From the NCBI GenBank assembly GCA_021816925.1, contig JAKAWQ010000004.1, forward strand, positions 1 through 64,000: a DNA stretch of 64,000 bases, written 5' to 3'. The DNA is from Pseudomonadota bacterium (GTDB lineage: Bacteria > Pseudomonadota > Alphaproteobacteria > Acetobacterales > Acetobacteraceae). The notes beneath the pieces are model-generated. The model was given only the letters and a program-made list of their open reading frames with translations, ran no database searches and was not told the DNA's origin. Both the position numbers and the translations under genes were made by a program. Below, in pieces: positions 45,422 through 53,878 of this stretch. Positions within the stretch are counted from its first letter, which is position 1, and the number at the start of each line of letters is the position of its first letter.

Positions 45422-45617
45422 GATCCTGCCTCCGTCATTTTTCTACCCCCGCAAGCATTTGCGTTTCGGAGCCGATTCTTACCGGAATTGGCCCCCGAGA
45501 TTTCCCCGCGTGGTTGCGACCGTCTGAGGATGGATGCTGTTCCTGCTCGGCTCGGCCCTGCGACCGCGGCGGAACGAGGCCGTGCGGCCGCGGTCGACCG
45601 CATCGCGCGGGCGCGGC

Positions 45618-48146
45618 CTATTTCTTTGCCAGGGGGCGAATGGACGGAGGTGAAAACGCCGTTATCGCCGGAGGCTCGCCGGCAAACTTTTCCACGTCGG
45701 CCAGCACGGTGTTCGCGATGTTTCCTTGGGCCAGACGCGAGGTTCCTTTGTCAAGCGTGAGAACATTGATCAGGCCGTGTTTGCAGAGCGGCCTGTCGGC
45801 CGGTGCGCGCGCCGGGTCGTACCACGCACCCTCGTGCAGGATCAGCACCCCGCGGCGGACCCGCGCAGTCAGAAGCGCGCCGGCAAGGACCTCTCCTCGG
45901 TCGTTGAAAACGCGTACGATGTCGCCGTTCCCGATGCCCCGGGCTTGCGCATCATCGGGGTTGATCCATAACGGCTCACGGGCGTTGACCTCGTACCAGG
46001 CGCGTATCCATGTGTTGTCGAGCTGCGAATGCAGCCGGTAGCGTGGGTGCGGCGAAAGGACATGGAACGGATAGCGTTTCGCCAACGGACTGCCGAGCCA
46101 CTCGACGGGCGCCAGCCAAGTGGGATGCGGTGGGCAATCGTCATAGTGGTAACCCGCGATGGCCTGCGAGTAGATTTCGATCTTGCCAGAGGGGGTTCCG
46201 AGTGGATTGAGCGCCGGATTCGCGCGGAACGCCGCATGGCGGACGTACATGCGGGCGCTTTCGGGAATCGGAAACTCGGCGTATCCGGATGCCCAGAAGG
46301 TATCAAAATCCGGCATCGTAATCTTGGCAGTTGCGGCCTCTTTCTGGGTGGCTTCATAGAAGGAACGCAGCCATTTCATTTCACCCTTGCCCCCGGTGAA
46401 TGCAGGCGCGAAGCCTAGGCGTTCCGCGATGGCAGAAAGGATGTCGAAATCGCTCTTTGCTTCGAACACAGGCTCGACGACCTTTTTCATTGCGACCAAG
46501 TACTGTCTGGAATAGGCGCCGGAAAATTCGAGATCGTTACGTTCGAAGGTGGTCGTCACCGGCAAGACGATATCGGCGAACTTGGCGGTTGCCGTCCAGA
46601 ACGGATCCTGGACGATGACGACTTCCGGACGGCGCCATGCCTCGACGACCTTATTGGTCTGCCAGAGGTGCGTCAGGGGATTGCCGCCGGCATAGTAGAT
46701 AAGGCGAATATCCGGGTAGGTGATGGTGGTGCCGTTGTAGGGCACCTGCTTGCCGGGATTGAGAAGCATGTCGGCGAAGCGCTCAAAGGGGAGCGAGCTT
46801 TTAACCGGATTGGGGACGCCCGAAATGCCCGTGACGCTCGGCGCGCGCGCGACGAGATCTCCGCCGTTGTCGTAATGGTAACTGACGCCGTAGCCGCCGC
46901 CGGGAAGGCCGATCTGGCCGATCATCGCGGCGAGCGTGATGAGCATCCAATAGGCCTGTTCGCCGTGATCGGCCCGCTGGATCGCATAGCCGGAGATGAT
47001 CATGGTACGATGGCGGGCCATCTGTCGGGCCAGACCCTCGATCGTCCCGGCATCGATGTCCGTGATTGCCGCTGCCCAGGCAGGAGTTTTCGGCTGCCCG
47101 TCGCTCCGCCCTGAGAGATAGTCAAGGAACTTGTCGAATCCGACCGTGTAGTTTGCGATGAACTTGCGGTCAGCGAGGTTTTCCTTGTGCAGGATGTAAG
47201 CGAGGCCGAGCATGAGCGCGGTGTCGGTATTGGGTCGTGGCGCGATCCAAGTGGCATCCAGATAGCGCGCCGTAGCCGTGAGCCGGGGATCAAGACTCAC
47301 AACCTGCGTCCGTTTCGCTGCAACCTTGCTGCGGAAGCGCTCGAGCGCGCCATATGCATAATGATCCGGCGGATGGGTTCCGATCTGGTTGTTCTTCAGG
47401 AGATCCGCGCCCAGTAGTACGAGAAGTTCGGTATGCTGCTCGATCATGGGCCAAGCTGTCTGTTCGTCATAGACTTCCGATCCGCCGACCACATGCGGAA
47501 GGATGACCATGGCCGCAGCAACGCTCGGATCACCGGTGCAGTCCGTGAAGCCCCCATACAGGCCGAGCATGCGGCGGACGAGCCCGGAGGCGTTGTGCAG
47601 GAGGCCGACCGACTGCCAATCGGCCGTGCCGGGGAAAATACTCGCGTTGCCATGACTCGTGCGCACGCGTTTGAGCTCGCCCGCGACCAGATCGACCGCT
47701 TCCTGCCAGCTGACCCGAACGAAGTCCTCCTGGCCCCGCCCTTTCCCGCCGGCTTTGTAGCCTTTCTCGAGGAAGCTTCGGCGCACGGCCGGATAGCGCA
47801 CACGGCTCGGCGCGTAGACGCGGTCGGCACAGGCCTGGATCATCGGCGTCGGGTGACGATCCTTGGCGAAGGCCGTGGCCCGCGTGAACCGCCCGCCCTC
47901 CACGTGGGCGTTGATCATGCCCCAGTGGCTGGCAGTCGGCACCACTTTCTGTTCGAGCAGATTACCGCCCACCGGCGGGGTCCACCCCGAGGTTCCGGCC
48001 GCCGCCCGCGCCACTCCGGGCGCGAGGAGCAGCCCGCCGCCCAGGGTTCCGGCCCCTTTGAGCAGAGTGCGGCGGGATGAGCTTACGGGCGTCCCTTTGG
48101 GCGTGTCGCTGCCGACATCTTGCAGCTTTTTCTCATTACCGGGCAT
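45618..48146 (-). CDS. TorA/DMSO-reductase-like molybdopterin oxidoreductase
   Basis: 842 residues. TAT signal SSRRTLLKGAGTLGGGLLL. There is no N-terminal iron-sulfur cysteine motif, as in DMSO/TMAO reductases. SHWGMINAHVEGGRFTRATA opens the enzyme, LHNASGLVRRMLGLYGGFTD precedes CTGDPSVAAAM with the serine aligned to the molybdenum ligand of the TorA/DorA group. Later come GYAIQRADHGEQAYWMLITL, IYYAGGNPLTHLWQTNKVV and HVLSPHPRYRLHSQLDNTW. It should reduce (or oxidise) an S- or N-oxide-like substrate in the periplasm, receiving electrons from the neighbouring cytochromes. True substrate is unknown. Confidence 0.85.
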   Translation of the reverse strand: MPGNEKKLQDVGSDTPKGTPVSSSRRTLLKGAGTLGGGLLLAPGVARAAAGTSGWTPPVGGNLLEQKVVPTASHWGMINAHVEGGRFTRATAFAKDRHPTPMIQACADRVYAPSRVRYPAVRRSFLEKGYKAGGKGRGQEDFVRVSWQEAVDLVAGELKRVRTSHGNASIFPGTADWQSVGLLHNASGLVRRMLGLYGGFTDCTGDPSVAAAMVILPHVVGGSEVYDEQTAWPMIEQHTELLVLLGADLLKNNQIGTHPPDHYAYGALERFRSKVAAKRTQVVSLDPRLTATARYLDATWIAPRPNTDTALMLGLAYILHKENLADRKFIANYTVGFDKFLDYLSGRSDGQPKTPAWAAAITDIDAGTIEGLARQMARHRTMIISGYAIQRADHGEQAYWMLITLAAMIGQIGLPGGGYGVSYHYDNGGDLVARAPSVTGISGVPNPVKSSLPFERFADMLLNPGKQVPYNGTTITYPDIRLIYYAGGNPLTHLWQTNKVVEAWRRPEVVIVQDPFWTATAKFADIVLPVTTTFERNDLEFSGAYSRQYLVAMKKVVEPVFEAKSDFDILSAIAERLGFAPAFTGGKGEMKWLRSFYEATQKEAATAKITMPDFDTFWASGYAEFPIPESARMYVRHAAFRANPALNPLGTPSGKIEIYSQAIAGYHYDDCPPHPTWLAPVEWLGSPLAKRYPFHVLSPHPRYRLHSQLDNTWIRAWYEVNAREPLWINPDDAQARGIGNGDIVRVFNDRGEVLAGALLTARVRRGVLILHEGAWYDPARAPADRPLCKHGLINVLTLDKGTSRLAQGNIANTVLADVEKFAGEPPAITAFSPPSIRPLAKK

Positions 48147-48380
48147 CGATTGTCTCCATCGCTTGCGGTTCCGGGCGTTTCGTCCGGGGCCTGTCTGTCA
48201 GGCGAGTTTCGCGCCCATGGAAGGTTGGCGCGGCGGTTTTCGACCAGCCGCCTGATCCGCATGACATCCCACCGTCGCCGCGCGGCCAAGGCGCCTCGCG
48301 CGATCGAACGCGCGCACGCCGAGCATCTTTACCTTGGATGGGCAATGATCCCTGCCCTCTCCAGCGTTCTTGCTGGTTCA

Positions 48381-48707
48381 TCATTTCGTTGCGACCGGGC
48401 CGCCCCTGATCGGGATACTTGCGAAACAGGCAGAAAGATCCTGCATCTGCCGCCGGGAAATCGGCTTGGCCATCTCGTTCATGAGGGGGTTGGTCCGCGT
48501 CCCTTTCTTGTATGCCTCGAGCTGGGTCAGAAGGTACTGGTAATTCTGGCCCGCCAGGTTTGGCATATTGGTAGCGGTCGCGATGCCATTGTTGGCGTGG
48601 CGGGCCGCGCATTGGGCGCGGATCGCGGCGCTCGCTTTTGCGCCGGGTGCAGCGGACGCCGGAAGGACGGCCAGACCCAGTCGTGCAATAGAGGTCTCTA
48701 AACGCAT
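48381..48707 (-). CDS. Degenerate cytochrome c paralogue lacking the second heme cysteine
   Basis: 108 residues from ATG 48707 (AAAGGA upstream). It is a close copy of the cytochrome at 49500: both share NGIA.ATNMPNLAGQNY, QLEAYK.GTR and NPLMNEMAKP. Where the paralogue has the heme site CAACHG, this one has CAARHA, a TGC/TGT to CGC change, so covalent heme attachment by both vinyl groups is lost. Its leader is also shorter (SIARLGLAVLPASA). The frame is otherwise intact and keeps the Met ligand region. It is either a dying duplicate or a protein that binds heme through one cysteine or not at all. Confidence 0.7.
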   Translation of the reverse strand: MRLETSIARLGLAVLPASAAPGAKASAAIRAQCAARHANNGIATATNMPNLAGQNYQYLLTQLEAYKKGTRTNPLMNEMAKPISRRQMQDLSACFASIPIRGGPVATK

Positions 48708-48847
48708 GTAGGCGATCCTTTCATCGCTTGCCCGGATCGCGCGTTGCGGCACCATCGGGGGCGCGTGAACGCGCTGATCGGAAGTAATGGGGCGGTGTCT
48801 GCTTCATTGCTCCATGCCTTCCGTCATGAGAGGCGAGCTCCGCCGCG

Positions 48848-49486
48848 TCATTGCGCCCGCGCGTGGGCCTGGAGGTATTTCGTGACGAGAGCCACCTGCG
48901 CGGCGTCGAGGCCAGCGTTCTTCACCATGGCCCGGAGGATGCTCGGCCATTGATTTGCCGTGAACTCGGCGGGGTTACGGAGAGCGTGGCAAACGCTGCA
49001 GCGTGTCGCGAAGAGTTTGCCGGCCGTCGCCCAGACGGTGGCAACACTGGGCACGACGGAACTCACGGCCACCCATCCGGAAAGTTCCACATGTCGCCAG
49101 ACCGTTCCGTAGCTGTCCCGTTGCTGGCCGAGGACAGTCCGGTGCGATAGGCCGGCTTGCCCGAGAGTGGCGAGAATGATGCGGAGATCCGGAGCCTGAT
49201 AGACAACCGCGCCTCCGCCCTGTTCGGACCACCCCTCGATGGTGATTTCTTCCCGTGCAGCGCCGTTCGCCGGAGGGGTGGCGACGGAGAGTGGGGTTCC
49301 GGGCGTGAGCGAAGCAATCTGGGCGGGCCCGGCGGCAGTCTGGTAGAGCGGGGCGATGGCGGAGGGATAGACCGTCGCGGCGGGTGACGCATGGCTGGTC
49401 ACGGCCGAGGCGAGCAGGGTTGAGGTCAAGGCTGCGGCGGTTGTGAAAGCCTTTATTTCTACGGACAATTTCCTCGGAGGTTTCAT
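48848..49486 (-). CDS. Monoheme cytochrome resembling the C-terminal domain of TorC/DorC
   Basis: 212 residues. A leader (KAFTTAAALTSTLLASAVTSHA) precedes a beta-rich domain with ITIEGWSEQGGGAVVYQAP and TVWRHVELSGWVAV. The C-terminal heme domain is KLFATRCSVCHALRNPAEFT, then ANQWPSILRAMVKNAGL and VTKYLQAHARAQ. This arrangement matches the monoheme C-terminal part of TorC/DorC pentaheme cytochromes, but the tetraheme NapC-like part is absent. It probably hands electrons to the TorA-like enzyme encoded downstream. GGAAATT-like context before ATG; 13 bases separate it from the preceding cytochrome gene. Confidence 0.75.
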   Translation of the reverse strand: MKPPRKLSVEIKAFTTAAALTSTLLASAVTSHASPAATVYPSAIAPLYQTAAGPAQIASLTPGTPLSVATPPANGAAREEITIEGWSEQGGGAVVYQAPDLRIILATLGQAGLSHRTVLGQQRDSYGTVWRHVELSGWVAVSSVVPSVATVWATAGKLFATRCSVCHALRNPAEFTANQWPSILRAMVKNAGLDAAQVALVTKYLQAHARAQ

Positions 49487-49499
49487 CGCTCGACCTTCG

Positions 49500-49862
49500 T
49501 TATCTTCCCGTCCGCGGGTGCATTCGGCCAGGCGGACCGACCCTGATCGGGATGCTCGCGAAATAGGCTGCCAGATCCTGCATCTGCTGCTGGGAAAGCG
49601 GCTTGGCCATCTCGTTCATGAGCGGATTTTTCCGGGTTCCGTTTTTGTACGCCTCAAGCTGGCTCAGAAGATAGGCGTAATTCTGCCCTGCCAGGTTCGG
49701 CATGTTGGTGGCGACAGCGATCCCATTGTTGCCGTGACAGGCGGCGCATTGCGCCGAAATCGCCGCGCCGGCCTTGGCGCTCGGCGCGGCGTAGGCCGGC
49801 GCAACCGCCCCCAGCGCGCCGCAGACAAGCAATCCGAATGTCCCGGCAAAGGAAGTACGCAA
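49500..49862 (-). CDS. Small class I cytochrome c
   Basis: 120 residues, best read from TTG 49862, which follows AAGGAG at eight bases and gives a proper signal peptide (TSFAGTFGLLVCGALGAVAPAYA). The heme site CAACHGNNG is intact and the Met ligand probably lies in NEMAKPLS. Size and motifs (MPNLAGQNYAYLLSQLEAYK) match cytochrome c553/c4-half type soluble carriers. It lies directly before the TorC-like cytochrome gene (13-base gap), and a decayed copy follows at 48381. Likely a periplasmic electron shuttle of the cluster. Confidence 0.85.
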   Translation of the reverse strand: MRTSFAGTFGLLVCGALGAVAPAYAAPSAKAGAAISAQCAACHGNNGIAVATNMPNLAGQNYAYLLSQLEAYKNGTRKNPLMNEMAKPLSQQQMQDLAAYFASIPIRVGPPGRMHPRTGR

Positions 49863-49911
49863 TGCAAGTTCTCCTTCATGGCTTGCCCAGAGCATCAAGG
49901 CTGATGCCCGC

Positions 49912-50337
49912 TCAGTTGTCGGGCGCCCCTTCCTCGATCCATCTGCGAATGGTCTCGACGTCGGCGGACGAGAGCGGTTTGCCGACCGGCGGCATCACAA
50001 GGTTCTTGAAGGCGTGCTTGCCGTTTCCGAGGACCGAGATCAGCGGGCTGAGTTCCGGACGTCGGGGGATGACGGCAACGCCAAAGAAGGAGCCGGCCAT
50101 GACGCCCTGGTAGCTCCGCAAGTCGAGGCCGATGGCCTTGTAGCCGACGCCGCTCGGGCTGTGACAGACGACGCAGTGCCGCTCGAAGATCGGCAGGACT
50201 TGCTTCTTGAAACTTGTCGATGCTGGGGCTGCCTCTACCGCGGGCGTGGCAAGCGCGGATGCCAAAGTCATGCCTCCCAAGACTGCGGCGACAATTGCGA
50301 TGGCCTGAAAGTTGCTTGTTCGCAAGAAGCCGACCAT
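49912..50337 (-). CDS. Membrane-anchored or exported cytochrome c
   Basis: 141 residues from ATG 50337, preceded by GAGGGAGAG. The N-terminus (FQAIAIVAAVLGGMTLASAL) is a leader or anchor. The heme site is FERHCVVCHSPSG, followed by LDLRSYQGVMAGSFFGV, and the tail MPPVGKPLSSADVETIRRWI has the Met ligand context. The spacing and SYQGVMAG motif match single-heme domains often annotated as c-type cytochromes near membrane-bound oxidoreductases. A perfect FNR-type box lies 111 bases upstream of the start, so this gene probably opens a transcript separate from aioA. Confidence 0.8.
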   Translation of the reverse strand: MVGFLRTSNFQAIAIVAAVLGGMTLASALATPAVEAAPASTSFKKQVLPIFERHCVVCHSPSGVGYKAIGLDLRSYQGVMAGSFFGVAVIPRRPELSPLISVLGNGKHAFKNLVMPPVGKPLSSADVETIRRWIEEGAPDN

Positions 50338-50441
50338 CTCATCTCTCCCTCGCCTCGGAACCAACAAATTGTCGCCCCATACTGACTCTGATCTTTTTTA
50401 TTCAACCGCCTGTCGTCAAGCTCATGGCGGCCGCTCGCGCC

Positions 50442-50455
50442 TTGATCGGCATCAA
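50442..50455. promoter_or_regulatory. FNR-type box before the cytochrome gene
   Basis: TTGATCGGCATCAA is a perfect TTGAT-N4-ATCAA palindrome between the aioA-like stop and the cytochrome start at 50337. It suggests low-oxygen induction of the downstream cytochrome and TorA-like genes. Confidence 0.7.
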
Positions 50456-50508
50456 GATTGCACGCGTGCCTGATCATATCTCCGCGGCCTGCCCGCCCGG
50501 CCCGACCC

Positions 50509-50524
50509 CCGGGGTGTACCCCGG
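50509..50524. terminator. Strong GC hairpin after the aioA-like gene
   Basis: CCGGGGT-GT-ACCCCGG forms a seven-base stem 31 bases beyond the stop of the minus-strand molybdoenzyme gene. No T tract is present, but it could end or attenuate that transcript before the FNR-controlled promoter. Confidence 0.4.
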
Positions 50525-50554
50525 CGATCGGGCCTGAACAGGATGGGCGGCGCG

Positions 50555-52897
50555 TCAGCTCTTGCGGACATTCACGGCCACCATCGTGTCAACGTCGCCG
50601 ACAATGGGAACCATCCGCAGTGCCATGACGCGATTGACGAGCTGGCCGGCCTTGGGGAACATGCCGCCGCCGGATGCTGCAACGACGCCGCTCAGCACGC
50701 CGTCGGTGACGCGCGCAACGCCGGCGCACGACCCGTACCGCGACTCGACCGTGATGGGATCGCCGTCGGCGATGTGGCGCCCGGCTGCGTCGGCAGGATG
50801 GATCCAGACCACCGCGTCGGGCTGGCGTTCGTTCACCATCGGCTTGTCCCAATAGGTGTAGCCGGTGTTCCATAGCTCGTTCAGCCGGAAGTCGATCATC
50901 ATGAGGGGATGTCGGTTGTCGATCTCGGCCCATTCGTTCGCGGCGGGATTGAAGCTCTTGAGATGCGCGAAGCTCTCGAGGTGGATCTTGCCGTCCTTGG
51001 TGGGGAAGCGTTTGCCCATCAGCTTCTCCCACTCGTTCGTATACATCCGGTCTGTCGAGCGGCCGTTGACGGAGGGCCAGAGGAGGCCGTCTGTGCCGGC
51101 CTTGAGCAGTGCTTCCCAGGTCAGATCCCGCACCCTGGCGTCGCGCATGCGGATCTCGTCCCAGACCTCCACGGGCGTGCTCCAGTCGTAGCCCTTCAGC
51201 CCCATGCGCCTGGCCACCTGCGCCGGGATCCACCAGTCAGGCTGTGCGCTTCCCGGCGGGTCCATGAACTTCTGATTGACCGCCAGTCGCCGTGTGTCGC
51301 TCGACTGCAGGAGATCGGCCTCTCCCCACGTTGCCGCCGGGAAGATGACGTCGGCGGCGGCGTCCATTTCGGTGTGGATGCGGTCCTGCACGATGAGGAA
51401 GCCGGCAGCGATCAGGGACCGCAGCTTGGACTGACCGGGATATTGCCGGAAGACGTTGGTACCCAAGGCCCACGTTGCCTTGACCTGGCCTTTCTCCAGC
51501 CCGTCCCAGTAGTTGAGCTGCTTGCGGCCTGGTGGCAGATCGGGCGTGTAGACCGAGCCGTCCGGGTGCCCGCCGCCGCGCGCGGTGCAGGAACCAGGCT
51601 TGCCGAGGTTGCCGAGCAGGCTGCCGAGTACGGCCATGGCGACTTGGCTGTCGAAAGAGGACATCTGATGCATGACGCCCTTCTCCAGCAGCATCATGGT
51701 GTGGCCGCGGCGCTCGACGAGAAGGTCCACAGCGCGGCGAATCTTTTCGGCTGGCACGCGGGTCTCCTTGGCGGCACTTGCGATCGTGAAACGATCGTTC
51801 TGCACCACCCCGCGAACGGTCTCGAGACCGACAGCGTACTTCGCCACGAAGGCCTTGTCGTAGCTGCCGCGGCTCAGGACCTCCCGCACCATGGCGCCGA
51901 GCAGGATCGGGTCGGTGCCGGGTTTGACTTGAAGGTGCAGGCCGCCGTGCTCCTCGGCGAGCTGGGATTGCTGACTGCGGCGCGGGTCAATGTCGATGTG
52001 GGCGGCATTACCGCTCGCGAGGTTACTGAAGAACCGGTAGTACCAGATACTGGACGTCGAGTTGAGGTCCTTGCCGACGGTCACCAGCAGCTTGGTCAGG
52101 TCGAAGTCACCCTCGGTGAAGGAGTGCTTGCCGGCGCCGAGCACGGACTTCATGCCGCCGCTTTCGTTGTCGATGACCCAGCCGTTGCCGGCGAACATCG
52201 TCGAGCCCAGACCCTCGACCCAGAATTTGCGGATGGCATAGGTGGGCAGCTCGTAGAGCCAGTCGCCATAGCAGAGCGCGAGGGAGTTGGGGCCGTACTT
52301 GGCCTTGAGGCTCGCAAGCTTCTCTGCCGTGAACGAGACGGCTTCATCCCAGCTCACCGCCTGCAGCGGCGAGCCCTTGCCTCCCTTGCGGATCATCGGC
52401 TCGGTGAGACGCTTGCTGTACGAGGGCAGGTTCTTCGAAAAGAGCGTCAGCGCATTGGTCCCGCCGCGCACCGAGAAGTCGCCCTTGTTGATCACGCAGT
52501 CCTTGTCAGGAATGACCGCGATATACACGGGCTTGCCGCCCTTTTCCGCCGGGACGACGAAGCTCGAGGAATACCACTCGCCCGAAAGCGGCGGCGCGTA
52601 CGCTCCTTTCGGCCTGATTCCCGTGCCCTGTGACCAGACGCGGACCTTATAGCCGCAGTTGACGTTGCAATACTGGCAGCGGATGTTGAAGGTTTCCGCG
52701 TGGGGAGGCGGGAGCTCGAGGCAAGGCTCCTGCACCGCGGAGTTTGCACGTGCAGTCCCGCCCGGAATGAGTGCCGCTCCGGCCGCCGCCGCAGCCGGCA
52801 GTGCCGCGAGCCGGAGCATGTTGCGCCGATCCGTGGGCTCGGACGGCGCGATGTTCCTATCGGCTTCGCGGTCCTGGCTTCTGTCGATTCCTGCCAT
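50555..52897 (-). CDS. AioA-like molybdopterin oxidoreductase large subunit
   Basis: 780 residues. The [3Fe-4S] motif of the arsenite-oxidase group, C-x2-C-x3-C, is seen in RCQYCNVNCGYKVRVW. Other AioA-like stretches: FSVRGGTNALTLFS, AAHIDIDPRRSQQSQLAEEH, FLIVQDRIHTEMDAAADVIF, ATWGEADLLQSSDTRRL and NQKFMDPPGSAQPDW. The region equivalent to the molybdenum-ligand segment has no Ser, Cys or SeCys in an obvious ligand position, as in AioA. A weak twin-arginine stretch (DRRNMLRLAALP) begins the protein. AioA oxidises arsenite; related enzymes (Arx, Idr) act on other oxyanions, so substrate is not settled. It lies 12 bases after the Rieske gene. Confidence 0.8.
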   Translation of the reverse strand: MAGIDRSQDREADRNIAPSEPTDRRNMLRLAALPAAAAAGAALIPGGTARANSAVQEPCLELPPPHAETFNIRCQYCNVNCGYKVRVWSQGTGIRPKGAYAPPLSGEWYSSSFVVPAEKGGKPVYIAVIPDKDCVINKGDFSVRGGTNALTLFSKNLPSYSKRLTEPMIRKGGKGSPLQAVSWDEAVSFTAEKLASLKAKYGPNSLALCYGDWLYELPTYAIRKFWVEGLGSTMFAGNGWVIDNESGGMKSVLGAGKHSFTEGDFDLTKLLVTVGKDLNSTSSIWYYRFFSNLASGNAAHIDIDPRRSQQSQLAEEHGGLHLQVKPGTDPILLGAMVREVLSRGSYDKAFVAKYAVGLETVRGVVQNDRFTIASAAKETRVPAEKIRRAVDLLVERRGHTMMLLEKGVMHQMSSFDSQVAMAVLGSLLGNLGKPGSCTARGGGHPDGSVYTPDLPPGRKQLNYWDGLEKGQVKATWALGTNVFRQYPGQSKLRSLIAAGFLIVQDRIHTEMDAAADVIFPAATWGEADLLQSSDTRRLAVNQKFMDPPGSAQPDWWIPAQVARRMGLKGYDWSTPVEVWDEIRMRDARVRDLTWEALLKAGTDGLLWPSVNGRSTDRMYTNEWEKLMGKRFPTKDGKIHLESFAHLKSFNPAANEWAEIDNRHPLMMIDFRLNELWNTGYTYWDKPMVNERQPDAVVWIHPADAAGRHIADGDPITVESRYGSCAGVARVTDGVLSGVVAASGGGMFPKAGQLVNRVMALRMVPIVGDVDTMVAVNVRKS

Positions 52898-52909
52898 TTT
52901 TCCCTCCCC

Positions 52910-53413
52910 TCACTTGTCGTCGCACGCGAGGCCATAGACGAGGCCCGAACTCACCCCCTGCACCGGAGCAACGCCGACCGCATAGACGGCCCCGTTCTCG
53001 ACCTTGAGTGTGATCATCGGCAGGCCCTCGATCGCCGGCCCGGCGAGTGCGCGTCCCTGCCGCGCGGGATCGTAGGTGCTGTTGTGGCAAGGGCAGACGA
53101 GAAGCTTGCTGGCCTGATCCAGCACAACCGGGCAGCCCATGTGCTGGCAGAGCGTGCTGTAGGCGACGATGGAACGCCCAGGCCCCACGCCACCGGGTGC
53201 CGCCTTGCCGAGCTCGAGGAGCATCGCGGCCTGCGAGTCCGGGTAGAGGAAGGAAATGCCGGCCCACGGCTTGATCGCGGCGAGGCTCGCGACCTTTGTC
53301 GCTGGAGCAGCCGCGCTGGCAAACCGACTGTCGACCGCAGCCACGCCGAGGACCCCGGCCGTCGCGGTGGCTCCGGTCCGAATGAATCTGCGCCTTGTTG
53401 TCTTTCCATCCAT
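52910..53413 (-). CDS. AioB-like Rieske small subunit
   Basis: 167 residues. TAT leader TTRRRFIRTGATATAGVLG. The Rieske [2Fe-2S] ligands are in CQHMGCP and CPCHNSTYD, with the disulfide cysteines of the AioB type also present. It ends with GLVYGLACDDK, similar to the YG-terminus of AioB proteins. The Rieske subunit carries electrons from the molybdenum subunit to a cytochrome c. GGAGGGAC lies before ATG. An FNR-type box at 53561 lies about 154 bases upstream. Gene order (small then large subunit) is as in aioBA operons. Confidence 0.85.
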   Translation of the reverse strand: MDGKTTRRRFIRTGATATAGVLGVAAVDSRFASAAAPATKVASLAAIKPWAGISFLYPDSQAAMLLELGKAAPGGVGPGRSIVAYSTLCQHMGCPVVLDQASKLLVCPCHNSTYDPARQGRALAGPAIEGLPMITLKVENGAVYAVGVAPVQGVSSGLVYGLACDDK

Positions 53414-53878
53414 GATAGTCCCTCCGTCCTTGACCCGGAGACCCCGCGAGCATCGCCGGTCGGGAGTGCCGAATCGCCTGCCTCGGCGACCACCGGAGCT
53501 CTTCCGAGCCGCGCTCGCGGCGCCTTTTTATTTTTCTACGAGCATCGCCCGGACATTTCCTTGATCCAGATCAAGGCGGAATTGCCATCTTGAACCGCAT
53601 AAGGAAACTTTTTAATGAGGAATGGCGTGCCGGGAGCGGGGTGGCGACGGGCAGGATGCCGGCATGCGGGAAAAAGGGGAACATGAGCGCGCTTCGCCCC
53701 GTGCTCGGCAGTCAGGCCTTGGCGGGGATTGCGGCGCTCGATCTCGAAGCGGGCAACCCGGTGCCGATGGCGCAGATGATGGATGCGTGCACCCAAGTGC
53801 CGCACCACCTGCGGAAGTTCGCGCTCGTCCTCTCGGCAATGAGGTGCTTCTCGGCCCCACGTGCCATCGGGCGAGGGT
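53414..53878. other. Control region and gap before the aioB-like gene
   Basis: About 460 bases with no supported gene. The AT-richer stretch near 53520-53620 contains the FNR-type box and probably the promoter. The remaining open frames are Arg/Pro-rich and unconvincing. Confidence 0.5.
53561..53574. promoter_or_regulatory. FNR-type box before the aioBA-like operon
   Basis: TTGATCCAGATCAA is a perfect TTGAT-N4-ATCAA palindrome about 154 bases upstream of the Rieske gene. It implies control by an FNR/FixK-type regulator responding to oxygen limitation, unusual for classical arsenite oxidase operons that use AioSR and sigma-54. Confidence 0.75.

Noticed and set aside
50909-52633. 574-codon open frame antisense to the AioA-like gene
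   Set aside because: No recognisable motif, unusual composition, and the minus-strand gene carries clear iron-sulfur and family motifs.
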